This document shows, piece after piece, positions 1 through 8,054 of a DNA stretch of 47,788 nucleotides (within the stretch, counting starts at the first letter, position 1; every line of letters begins with the position of its first letter). Source of the stretch: JBCBDX01 sp039815825 (GTDB taxonomy: Bacteria; Pseudomonadota; Alphaproteobacteria; Rhizobiales; Rhizobiaceae); contig JBCBYO010000022.1 of NCBI GenBank assembly GCA_039815825.1, positions 1 to 47,788 of the forward strand, given 5' to 3'. The notes beneath the pieces were generated by a model, which saw nothing but the letters and a program-made list of their open reading frames with translations, made no database searches and had not been told where the DNA came from. Position numbers and translations under genes: made by a program.

Positions 1-182
1 GCGCGGACATCGACCATCTGGCATCAAGCCTGTGCGACCTGTGGAGCCAATGCGCACTCGCAAGGCATGTGGCGTAAAAACGTGAAAGTGATGAGCAGGA
101 TGACCTATGTCAAGGTTGACTGGCGCTCCGCGAAGTCTACATAAGACCTTAGAAACTCTTGGATAATGCTGTGAGGAGAACC
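1..182. other. Left edge and pseudoazurin upstream region
   Basis: No complete gene is seen here. One plus-strand frame is open from position 3 to a TAA at 75-77 and could be the last 24 codons of a gene outside the window, but nothing in it is recognisable. Before the pseudoazurin gene there is a perfect 12-base palindrome, GTCAAGGTTGAC, at 109-120. It does not match the usual FNR/NnrR half-site spacing. It may be an operator, but this is only inferred from symmetry and position. Confidence 0.35.
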
Positions 183-671
183 ATGAGCCAAATTACACGA
201 CGCACATTCGTTGTCGCGACTGCCGGTGCTGCTGTTGCAGCGACAGCCGGTGTACCTGCTATTGCAATGGATGAAGCCAAAACTATCGAAGTTGCAATGT
301 TGAACAAGTCGACTGAAAACCCGCGCGAGCGCATGGTTTATGAGCCGGCTCTCATTCGTGCCAATCCGGGCGATACGGTAAAGTTTGTCTCTGTCGACAA
401 GGGTCACAATGTTGAGCTCATGGAAGGCGGCGTGCCGGACGGCGTAGAACTGGTTAAATCCAAAGCGTCGCAAGACTTTGAGCTAACCGTCGAAGCGGAA
501 GGCACCTACTTGGTCAAGTGTACGCCACACTATGCTACAGGCATGGTGGCCATCATCGCTGTTGGCGATCACACCGCTAACCTGGATGCAGCTAAAGAAG
601 TGCGCCAGCGCGGCAAAGCCAAGGGTCGCTTTGAAGACCTTTTCGCTGAGCTCGAAGGCGGCGAAGCCTAA
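183..671 (+). CDS. Pseudoazurin (type I blue copper protein)
   Basis: Small periplasmic cupredoxin that carries single electrons between the cytochrome bc1 complex and terminal reductases such as copper nitrite reductase in the families where it has been studied. The four expected copper ligands are visible: His75 (KGHNVE), then Cys113, His116 and Met121 in CTPHYATGM. The N-terminus has a twin-arginine-like start (TRRTF) followed by an Ala-rich hydrophobic stretch ending AIA, so export is expected. The ATG at 183 is chosen over one at 159 because GAGGAG lies just upstream. Length (162 aa) fits the family. No denitrification genes are in the window, so its partner is unknown. A strong hairpin terminator follows. 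Confidence 0.93.
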   Translation: MSQITRRTFVVATAGAAVAATAGVPAIAMDEAKTIEVAMLNKSTENPRERMVYEPALIRANPGDTVKFVSVDKGHNVELMEGGVPDGVELVKSKASQDFELTVEAEGTYLVKCTPHYATGMVAIIAVGDHTANLDAAKEVRQRGKAKGRFEDLFAELEGGEA

Positions 672-696
672 TAGCTTCTTCCATTCGTTGGAAAAT

Positions 697-726
697 AACC
701 CGTCGGCTTGCCGGCGGGTTTTTTAT
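697..726 (+). terminator. Rho-independent terminator of pseudoazurin gene
   Basis: A 10-bp stem with one G-T wobble (arms 697-706 and 711-720, loop CTTG) is followed by a run of six T. It sits 25 bases after the pseudoazurin stop. The T-run abuts the stop codon of the convergent CoA transferase gene, so the end of that gene overlaps the terminator. Confidence 0.9.
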
Positions 727-1895
727 TGGGCGGGCCAGCCGTTCGGCGCTTGCCTCACAATCTCTTCGGTGTGTTGGCCAAGCGACGGTGACGACCGTAA
801 GTTAGAGGCAGGCTTTCCATCGATAAAAAGCGGGGAACGCACCCCAGGGATATCATTAGTGGTATTAATTTGAAGCACCCGGGCTTCAATTTGCGTATCT
901 GCAAACATGTCACCAATGGTGTTGATCGGACCGACCGGGACGCCCTTTTCGGTGCAAGCTTTTACCAGCGCGTCGCGAGTCCAAAGGCGGGTTAGCTTTT
1001 CTAGAGATCCGGTAAGCGCCTCTCTGTTTTCAATCCGCGCTGGATTGGTAGAAAAACGAGGATCTTTACCCAACATCTCTACCTCCAGCAGAGCACACAG
1101 GCGCTGAAACTGCCCGTCATTGCCGGCAGCGATGATGATATGGCCATCGCTTGTCGGCACGACTTGGTAAGGCGCAATATTGGGGTGAGCGTTGCCAAGG
1201 CGAACAGGCGACATGCCAGTTGCCAGAAAGTTCATGTTTTGGTTGGCGAGCGTCGCTGACATGACTTCAAGCAACGAAATGTCGATGTGAGATCCGGTGC
1301 CGAACTTTAACGCTTTAATGAGCGCGGCATTGATGGCGGACACAGCGTAAAGACCTGTCAGGATGTCGGTTATGGCCACGCCTGCTTTCATGGGGTCGCC
1401 GTCTTTTTCACCAGTGATCGACATAAAGCCGCTCATGCCTTGGATGATAAAATCGTAACCCGCCCGATCTTTGTAAGGCCCAGTCTGGCCGAAACCGGTG
1501 ATGGAACAAAAGACGATACCTGGTTTGACAGCCTTTGCGGAGTCAAAACCCAAGCCAAGTCGTTCCATCGTCCCAACTTTGAAGTTCTCGATGATGACAT
1601 CGGCCTTGACGCAAAGGGCCTTGGCAACTTCCAAGTCCGCTGTCTTCTTCAGGTCGAGCGCGACCGATCGTTTGCCGCGATTGCAGGAATGGAAATATGC
1701 AGCCGAATGGGTGGCACCATGAGGGTCTTCAATAAATGGTGGTCCCCAGTGGCGGGTTTCATCCCCGCCCACCGGGTTTTCAACCTTGATGACATCGGCC
1801 CCTAAATCGGCCAGTAACTGACCGGCCCACGGACCGGCCAACACCCGCGCGAACTCGAGGACTTTAATGCCCTCAAGCGGTTTGTGCCCGCTCAC
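723..1895 (-). CDS. CaiB/BaiF family (class III) CoA transferase
   Basis: Enzyme that moves coenzyme A between an acyl-CoA donor and a carboxylic acid through a covalent aspartyl intermediate. At 390 aa it has family length. The N-terminal nucleotide-like fold motif (KVLEFARVLAGPWAGQLLADLGADVIKVE) and the catalytic region GYDFIIQGMSG near residue 170, with the expected nucleophilic Asp, are clear. The substrate cannot be read from sequence; formyl-, succinyl- or carnitine-type activities are all possible. The start lies 1 base after the stop of the upstream TerC gene on the same strand, so the two are probably one transcript, although no functional link is known. Confidence 0.93.
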   Translation of the reverse strand: MSGHKPLEGIKVLEFARVLAGPWAGQLLADLGADVIKVENPVGGDETRHWGPPFIEDPHGATHSAAYFHSCNRGKRSVALDLKKTADLEVAKALCVKADVIIENFKVGTMERLGLGFDSAKAVKPGIVFCSITGFGQTGPYKDRAGYDFIIQGMSGFMSITGEKDGDPMKAGVAITDILTGLYAVSAINAALIKALKFGTGSHIDISLLEVMSATLANQNMNFLATGMSPVRLGNAHPNIAPYQVVPTSDGHIIIAAGNDGQFQRLCALLEVEMLGKDPRFSTNPARIENREALTGSLEKLTRLWTRDALVKACTEKGVPVGPINTIGDMFADTQIEARVLQINTTNDIPGVRSPLFIDGKPASNLRSSPSLGQHTEEIVRQAPNGWPAQ

Positions 1896-1896
1896 G

Positions 1897-2712
1897 CTAG
1901 ATCGCTTTGCCGGTCTTGCGGCTGACGCCTGCCTTCTCAGCCATCAGTTTGCGCTGGTACCGGCCCTGTACGATTTCCACCAAAACCATAGTGACAAGGA
2001 CGAAGTAGAAAGTCGTCTTGCTCATCGCTTCAACTTCAAAGCCGAAGAACTTCAAATGGGCCAGATGTCCACCTTCGGTAGTCAGCAGGATACCAACGAG
2101 AAGCAGCACAAACAGGCCCACGACCTCGTACATGCGGTTGCGGTTTAAGAAGTTGGCCACTGTTTCAGCCATGAGCACCATCAGCGCGCCGGAGATGATA
2201 ATCGCAGCCGCCATCACGATGAAATTGTCGGTCAGCGCCACAGCTGAAAGCACTGTGTCGAACGAGAACACCAGGTTCATCGCCATGATCCAGAAAAGCG
2301 CAACATATGGCCCGCGCATCCGGCGATCACCCGGATCATGGTTCATATCATCGATGGCGAGCATGTGGGTGATTTCCTTGATGGCCGTGTACATCAGGAA
2401 CACGCCGCCTGCCAGAACGATCAGGGCGTGTCCGCTGATCTCGCCTTCAACAAATGGTGGGAGATTGACCGTGTAGAATGGCTCGCCAAATGCACTGATC
2501 AGTTGCAGGACGACAAACAGCAGAACGATACGCAAAACGATCGCCGTTATAATGCCCAACCGCCGAATGCGCGCTTCGTACTGAGCGCCGGTCTTCTTGG
2601 CTTCAAGTGAGATGTAGAGGAGATTGTCAAAACCAAGCACTGTCTCCAATGCGGTCAGGATCAAGAAAGTAATGAGATTCTCGACGGTAAATAGCTGGGC
2701 GAGCATTTCCAT
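1897..2712 (-). CDS. TerC family integral membrane protein
   Basis: 271-aa polytopic membrane protein with about seven hydrophobic segments. The family hallmarks are acidic residues buried in membrane helices: ETVLGFDNLLYI near residues 22-33 and NLVFSFDTVLSAV near 140. Related proteins (TerC, Alx, YceF) are linked to metal-ion export, especially manganese, and to tellurite resistance or protein secretion-linked metalation. No tellurite gene cluster is present. It is first in a two-gene unit with the CoA transferase. A purine-rich GGGGAA precedes the ATG. Confidence 0.9.
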   Translation of the reverse strand: MEMLAQLFTVENLITFLILTALETVLGFDNLLYISLEAKKTGAQYEARIRRLGIITAIVLRIVLLFVVLQLISAFGEPFYTVNLPPFVEGEISGHALIVLAGGVFLMYTAIKEITHMLAIDDMNHDPGDRRMRGPYVALFWIMAMNLVFSFDTVLSAVALTDNFIVMAAAIIISGALMVLMAETVANFLNRNRMYEVVGLFVLLLVGILLTTEGGHLAHLKFFGFEVEAMSKTTFYFVLVTMVLVEIVQGRYQRKLMAEKAGVSRKTGKAI

Positions 2713-2802
2713 TGCGGTTCCCCGGTGCTCCTATCAATGAAATTTCAGGTAATCTGGCGCACCATAATCAGGCACGCAAGGACGGTTTCACGTCGTCCGC
2801 GC

Positions 2803-3771
2803 TTAATTGTCTAATTGGGCAGAAATCCAGTCTTGAAAGAGCTTGGTGGCGGCTTCGGCGTCCAGATCGTTCAGCGTTTCATGGCGAGCGTTAGCAAAGT
2901 GATGGTGAGTAACTGAAAGTACGCCGGCTTTCCGAAGTCTGTCCGCTTGGTGCTTGACCGCGTTTCCACTGAACGTTGACGGATCTTTACCGCCACCGAC
3001 AAGCATAAAAGGCAGTCTTTGGAGGGCAGAGGACGGATTGGAAAGATCCCCCCCGGCAAAGATCATCTTGAAGACGTCCTGCCACATGGAAACACTGGCA
3101 TCCCAGCCGCATTCGGGGTCGGCGATATAAGCGTCCACCTCCTCATCTATGTTGCTGAGCCAGTCAAATTCTGATCTTCGATTGGGAATTTTGCGCGCCC
3201 AGTCGGCAAACGTCAGCTTTGGCATGATACGCGAAGGGACGTCGGATCCGAGCCGGAATTTTTCATAGGCTAGCAAACCTAGACCAAGACGACCAGCTAC
3301 GCCGCCGGAAAAGTTCGCGTTCCATACTGCCGCGCCCGCCATTTTATCCGGATGACGCAGCGCATAATTCATAGCAATTAAACCGCCCATTGAGTGACCG
3401 AACATGAAAACCGGCACGTCGCCAAAAACAGCAAGCGCGTGGGCCTGCACGGCCGCACAGTCCATCATGACCAAATCGACACCGTTGCCGGCAAGGCCAA
3501 ACACGCCGTGGGGTGCATCTGGCGCTTTCGTCAAGCCATGGCCGCGATGGTCATGGGCGATAACCGCGTAACCAAAGTCGACCAGTTTTTCGGCAAACCG
3601 GCCGTAACGTGCGCTATGTTCGGCCAGTCCGTGATTGACATGGATGACCGCGTGCGGTGCCGACTTTGGGGCGGCGATGCGCACGCCAAGCGATGCCCCG
3701 CTCGGTGAGTTGATCGTTTCTGGCTTTGTAAATGACAAAAAAACCTCCCCTGACAGATCAGGGAAGGCCAT
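2803..3771 (-). CDS. Alpha/beta hydrolase (serine aminopeptidase S33 / monoacylglycerol-lipase-like)
   Basis: Cytoplasmic alpha/beta-hydrolase of about 320 aa. The oxyanion-hole region VNHGLAEHS, the loop HDHRGHG and the nucleophile elbow GHSMGG are visible, and a C-terminal ARHETLND supplies the likely catalytic His. This pattern is typical of monoacylglycerol lipase/lysophospholipase-type enzymes; the substrate is unknown. The start is uncertain. The ATG at 3771 has no good ribosome site and lies upstream of a hairpin, while a TTG at 3738 is preceded by an excellent GGGGAGG with 5-base spacing and would give 311 aa. The hairpin that ends the upstream TPR gene overlaps this second start. Confidence 0.88.
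   Translation of the reverse strand: MAFPDLSGEVFLSFTKPETINSPSGASLGVRIAAPKSAPHAVIHVNHGLAEHSARYGRFAEKLVDFGYAVIAHDHRGHGLTKAPDAPHGVFGLAGNGVDLVMMDCAAVQAHALAVFGDVPVFMFGHSMGGLIAMNYALRHPDKMAGAAVWNANFSGGVAGRLGLGLLAYEKFRLGSDVPSRIMPKLTFADWARKIPNRRSEFDWLSNIDEEVDAYIADPECGWDASVSMWQDVFKMIFAGGDLSNPSSALQRLPFMLVGGGKDPSTFSGNAVKHQADRLRKAGVLSVTHHHFANARHETLNDLDAEAATKLFQDWISAQLDN
3737..3767 (-). terminator. Terminator of TPR gene overlapping the hydrolase start
   Basis: On the minus strand a stem of 10 pairs with one mismatch (arms 3758-3767 and 3744-3753, loop TCTG) is followed by seven T (3743-3737), about 30 bases after the TPR gene stop. The 3' arm contains GGGGAGG, which is also the best ribosome-binding site for the hydrolase, and the T-run contains its candidate TTG start codon. 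Confidence 0.8.
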
Positions 3772-3797
3772 GTATCTCGTTGGAGGTCAAGCCGGAA

Positions 3798-4340
3798 TTA
3801 ATAGTCGATTTGCTTGCCCTCGGTTGCTTTGGCGACTGCATCAAAAAGCAAAGCGTATTCACGAGCGTCTGTGCCAACCCGCTTTTCGATCTCAACCATT
3901 TGTTCAAGCGCACCGCGATTGTCGCCTTTTTGCAGCAGCGCAATGCCCATGTAGGACCGAGCCAGCGTGTAGTCGGGGTTCAGGTCCAGGGCGATTCGGT
4001 AATGCATAAGGCCTTTTTCCAAGTCGCCAGCATTGCGCGTGGTGTACCCAAGATAGTTCTGGACTTCTGGCGTGTTCTGGTCGTCGATCATTGCCAGCAA
4101 GCCAAGCGCTTCATCGAAACGTTCCGCGTAAGCGAGTGCCTTTGCGTTATCTAAAAGTTGGTCGTCGTTCAGCGACTGTTCGTTTGTCGGCACACATTTT
4201 GACTGGTTGTCGTCATAAACCTGTCCCGCTTCACAAGTGGGTGTATCAGAAGCATCGTCTGATCCAGCGGCAAGTGACGGGCCGTGGATGGCCGCGGCAC
4301 CGAGAAGAAAGGTTGTAGTTGCGATAATTGCGGGGCGCAT
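3798..4340 (-). CDS. Exported tetratricopeptide-repeat protein
   Basis: About 180 aa. The ATG at 4340 is chosen over 4352 because GGAG lies 6 bases before it. The protein starts with a signal peptide (MRPAIIATTTFLLGAAAIHG, cleavage probably after SLA). A short Cys-containing segment follows (TPTCEAGQVYDDNQSKCVP), where two cysteines could form a disulfide. Two to three TPR-like helices come next, including NYLGYTTRNAGDLEKGLMHY and ALDLNPDYTLARSYMGIALL. It is probably a periplasmic scaffold or protein-interaction factor; no partner is evident. It is a single gene with its own terminator. Confidence 0.85.
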   Translation of the reverse strand: MRPAIIATTTFLLGAAAIHGPSLAAGSDDASDTPTCEAGQVYDDNQSKCVPTNEQSLNDDQLLDNAKALAYAERFDEALGLLAMIDDQNTPEVQNYLGYTTRNAGDLEKGLMHYRIALDLNPDYTLARSYMGIALLQKGDNRGALEQMVEIEKRVGTDAREYALLFDAVAKATEGKQIDY

Positions 4341-4508
4341 AAGGATCTCCATTGTTGTGATAATGGCCTTACGCCTGAAGATAGGGCTTTATTCTTGTTT
4401 GCCAGAAAAAAGCGCGGGGCCAGCTTTGCTATATTGGGCCTTGAATAAAGTTCCTCAGTTGACGTTACGGCGATTGTGTCGAAAAGCTGCCGGCCGGAAG
4501 GGTTGGAA

Positions 4509-6287
4509 ATGGCTGGCAAGAACGATCAAACGCCCGAGGTGGGGGCGTCCGATAGCGCGTCAGGCGATGAAGGCGGTCTTGGACTGGATGATGTACTGCG
4601 CACGGCGGCTCAAGCATCGAGCGCAGCAGGGGCTGCAAGTGAGTTTGGCGAGGAGTTGCGTGAAGGCGGCTCAACTGGGTTCGGTATCGCCCTCGGCTTC
4701 GTAACATTTTTACTCGGCATCGCTCTCGGCATTCCTTTGGCTTTCATGGCGCCAAATCTGGTGACAGAGTATGGCCGCTTTGCGCTGGCGGTTATCATAA
4801 CGGTCATGTTCACCATGCTGCTCATGCTGTCATTGGTGTTTTTGCTCCGCGAACGACTTTGGCAAATGGTCTTTCGCCGCGGCGAAGTCGAGCTCAAACG
4901 TTTCGCCGAACCGCTAAGCGAAGTGGCTGTTGGCGCAGCCGATCGTCAACCTGAAAGGGCCACCAAAGCAGCGCGTACATTTATCGAAATGGCGCTGGCG
5001 CGCTATGCGTGGGTTTCGACCCGTAGATGGATCGTGGCTTCCATCACCGGTTTGGTCGCTGCAATTGCTGCGCTCTCTGGTTCTGCGCTCTTATTTGAGC
5101 AAAACCGTCTTTTACGCGCTCAATCTGGCCTGCTGGAAATCCAAAATGAGCGCATTCTGGAACAAAACTCTCTGCTGACCACGCAAACCTCACTGCTTGA
5201 TACACAAACGCAACTTGCCGAAGCCGACCGAAGCGCACAGATCGGACCGCAAATTGTTCAGCTCGGTGCAGCGCTAGCCGCCGAACGTCAAGAATATCTC
5301 GACGCCAATGGCGACCCAGATTTGTTCAGCCTTGCCAACATTACTGCGGCAACGCGAAGCCGGATCGCTGCCGCTACCTTGATCGCGCGGCCTTATCGGT
5401 TTCTCGCGCCACGCAACGCCAACCCACTAGACGATAACAGCTTGATCGCCACCGCGCTTCAGGGGCGTGAAGATGCTGTCATAGACCCCTCGCGCGTGGC
5501 TGGTGTGGAAGATTTGGATCGAACAGATTTGATAGACCGGCCTGTTAGCCCTGAGCGCGGTGATCTCATCGCACTGCTCGTGGGCAATGGGCTAACCGAC
5601 ACCGAATTGTTGACCATTGTCGGCGCGGATTTTTCCTTTGCACAATTACGTCTTGAAATTTTGCCTGGCGTATCTTTGAGGCACGCGCGACTGTCGTTTG
5701 CTGATCTTTCATGGATGCGGATCGTCGCCTCACGTTTTGGCGGGTCGAAGCTTGAACACGCAACCATAGAAAATGCCGTCGTGCGCCAATCAGACTTTTC
5801 CGCCCTCACGACGGAAACCCGTTCGTCGCTGTTTAGCATGGATGGCGTAGACGCGCTGCCCGCCATCATGACCGGTGCCAGTTTTGATCGCTCGGTGATC
5901 GTGGACACAAGTTTTAGCGGCTCATTGGGAATAGGCATGTCTTTTGTGGAAGCGGCCGTGGCGAATACCAATTTTGACGCTGCCTCGATCCCAGTTGCTG
6001 ATTTCTCAAACGCGCTGATTTTTCAAACAAGTTTCTCAGGCGCATTGCTTCAGTCAATGCGGCTTGATGGTGCGATTGTTTTCGACGGGACTTTTCTGGA
6101 CCGGCTCCACGATGAGGCAGCGCCTGGAACCTTTGTTCGCGAACGTTGGACATTGGAAGCTGTACCCGCAGGGACGGTGGCTGAACATCCGCGCTATCTG
6201 GAATTGACAAACCATGTCGATGTGGCGGCATTGGTTGAACGGCAAGCTTTCCGTGTTGTGCGTGTGCAAGAAAGCGAAGAGCCTTAG
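4509..6287 (+). CDS. Membrane-anchored pentapeptide-repeat protein
   Basis: 592-aa protein. The ATG at 4509 has GGAAGG upstream; a GTG at 4476 would add 11 residues. An acidic, low-complexity N-terminus is followed by two transmembrane helices (about 57-85 and 91-113), a soluble linker, a third helix (about 175-197) and a strong Leu/Gln-rich coiled coil (LLEIQNERILEQNSLLTTQ region). The C-terminal third carries irregular pentapeptide repeats (LRHARLSFADLSWMRIVAS, FANTSFDRSVIVDTSF-like spacing) that should fold as a right-handed beta helix. Which side of the membrane the helix lies on is not clear. No enzymatic motif is seen and the function is unknown. It stands alone between divergent and downstream genes. 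Confidence 0.82.
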   Translation: MAGKNDQTPEVGASDSASGDEGGLGLDDVLRTAAQASSAAGAASEFGEELREGGSTGFGIALGFVTFLLGIALGIPLAFMAPNLVTEYGRFALAVIITVMFTMLLMLSLVFLLRERLWQMVFRRGEVELKRFAEPLSEVAVGAADRQPERATKAARTFIEMALARYAWVSTRRWIVASITGLVAAIAALSGSALLFEQNRLLRAQSGLLEIQNERILEQNSLLTTQTSLLDTQTQLAEADRSAQIGPQIVQLGAALAAERQEYLDANGDPDLFSLANITAATRSRIAAATLIARPYRFLAPRNANPLDDNSLIATALQGREDAVIDPSRVAGVEDLDRTDLIDRPVSPERGDLIALLVGNGLTDTELLTIVGADFSFAQLRLEILPGVSLRHARLSFADLSWMRIVASRFGGSKLEHATIENAVVRQSDFSALTTETRSSLFSMDGVDALPAIMTGASFDRSVIVDTSFSGSLGIGMSFVEAAVANTNFDAASIPVADFSNALIFQTSFSGALLQSMRLDGAIVFDGTFLDRLHDEAAPGTFVRERWTLEAVPAGTVAEHPRYLELTNHVDVAALVERQAFRVVRVQESEEP

Positions 6288-6380
6288 CTATTTTGCGTCC
6301 GTTGCATTGCCTGTTGTCCGGTTCTTGCGTAACACGCGCAAAAACCCGTCAACCGCATAAGAAGCAGGTGCGAACAGCGC

Positions 6381-8030
6381 ATGGCAAAACAGTTCATTTA
6401 TCACATGTCTGGCTTGAACAAGGCCTATGGTTCCAAGAAGGTCCTGGAGAACATCCACCTGTCCTTCTACCCGGACGCCAAGATTGGGATTTTGGGCCCA
6501 AACGGTGCAGGTAAATCGACCGTATTGCGTGTTATGGCCGGTCTCGACAATGAGTTTACGGGCGAGGCTTGGCTCGCTGAAGGTTTCACCCGCGGTTATC
6601 TGCCCCAAGAACCACAGCTCGACGAAACTAAAACCGTCGCCGAAAATGTGATGGAAGGCGTCTCGGACAAGAAAGCCATTCTCGATCGCTATAACGAATT
6701 GATGATGAACTATTCCGACGAAACCGCGGAAGAGGGCGCCAAGTTACAAGACATCATTGATGCGCAGAACCTTTGGGACCTTGATAGCCAGGTTGAGCAG
6801 GCGATGGACGCATTGCGGTGTCCGCCCGGTGAAGCGTCGGTGACCAATTTGTCCGGCGGTGAAAAGCGCCGTGTAGCCTTGTGCCAATTACTGCTTCGCC
6901 AGCCGGATTTGCTTCTTCTTGATGAGCCAACCAACCATTTGGACGCCGAGACGATTGCATGGTTGGAAAAGCACCTGCGCGAGTACCCTGGGTCTGTCTT
7001 AATGATTACGCACGACCGGTACTTCCTCGATAACGTAACCGGCTGGATTCTCGAACTCGACCGCGGGCGCGGCATTCCCTATGAGGGAAATTACACCGCG
7101 TATCTTGAAGCCAAGGCAAAACGGATGGCGCAAGAAGGTCGTGAAGATGCTGCGCGGCAAAAAGCGCTTGCGCGCGAGAGTGAGTGGATCAACGCCTCGC
7201 CCAAGGCCCGGCAAACGAAATCAAAGGCCCGCGTCAAGGCCTATGACGAACTGGTCAAGAGCGCCAATGATCGCCGTCCAGGTGACGCCCAGATCATCAT
7301 TCCCGCCGGTGAGCGATTGGGTAATGTTGTCATTGAAGCCGATAATTTGCGCAAAGGTTATGGCAACCATCTGTTGATTGACGAACTGTCCTTCAAACTC
7401 CCTCCAGGCGGTATCGTTGGTGTCATCGGTCCTAACGGTGCCGGTAAATCAACGCTCTTTAAGATGATTACCAAGGTCGAAGAGCCTGACGGTGGGGAGA
7501 TCATCGTGGGCGAGACCGTCAATCTCTCATTTGTCGATCAGTCGCGTGACGCACTGAATTCCGACAAAACCGTTTGGGAGGAAATTTCTGGCGGGAACGA
7601 CATTATTAAGCTTGGACCGCATGAGGTGAACTCACGCGCCTATTGCTCTTCGTTTAACTTTAAGGGTGGCGATCAACAGCAAAAAGTTGGGACGCTATCG
7701 GGCGGTCAGCGCAACCGCGTGCATTTGGCGAAAATGCTCAAGGAAGGCGGCAACGTCATCCTCCTCGACGAACCGACCAACGACTTGGACACCGAAACAC
7801 TGGCGGCGTTGGAAGAGGCATTGGAGAACTTTGCGGGCTGTGCTGTTGTTATCTCGCACGACCGAATGTTCCTTGACAGGTTAGCCACACACATATTGGC
7901 TTTTGAAGGCGATAGTCATGTAGAGTGGTTCGAAGGCAACTTTGAAGACTACGAACAGGATAAAATCCGGCGGTTGGGTCCAGACGCAGTGAATCCAAAA
8001 CGGGTGACTTACAAGCGTCTGACCCGGTAG
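6381..8030 (+). CDS. ettA: Energy-dependent translational throttle protein EttA (ABC-F)
   Basis: 549-aa soluble ABC-F ATPase with two nucleotide-binding domains and no membrane part. In Escherichia coli EttA binds the ribosomal E site and gates the first peptide bond according to ATP/ADP level. Both Walker A motifs read GPNGAGKST (about residues 39-47 and 351-359). The signature motifs are LSGGEKRR and LSGGQRNR, and both Walker B segments are LLDEPTNHLD/LLDEPTNDLD. The charged linker with the P-site tRNA-interaction motif lies between (about 240-300). Length and motif order match EttA closely. Single gene. Confidence 0.96.
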   Translation: MAKQFIYHMSGLNKAYGSKKVLENIHLSFYPDAKIGILGPNGAGKSTVLRVMAGLDNEFTGEAWLAEGFTRGYLPQEPQLDETKTVAENVMEGVSDKKAILDRYNELMMNYSDETAEEGAKLQDIIDAQNLWDLDSQVEQAMDALRCPPGEASVTNLSGGEKRRVALCQLLLRQPDLLLLDEPTNHLDAETIAWLEKHLREYPGSVLMITHDRYFLDNVTGWILELDRGRGIPYEGNYTAYLEAKAKRMAQEGREDAARQKALARESEWINASPKARQTKSKARVKAYDELVKSANDRRPGDAQIIIPAGERLGNVVIEADNLRKGYGNHLLIDELSFKLPPGGIVGVIGPNGAGKSTLFKMITKVEEPDGGEIIVGETVNLSFVDQSRDALNSDKTVWEEISGGNDIIKLGPHEVNSRAYCSSFNFKGGDQQQKVGTLSGGQRNRVHLAKMLKEGGNVILLDEPTNDLDTETLAALEEALENFAGCAVVISHDRMFLDRLATHILAFEGDSHVEWFEGNFEDYEQDKIRRLGPDAVNPKRVTYKRLTR

Positions 8031-8054
8031 CTGCTAGGGTAAGTAACCGCATCA

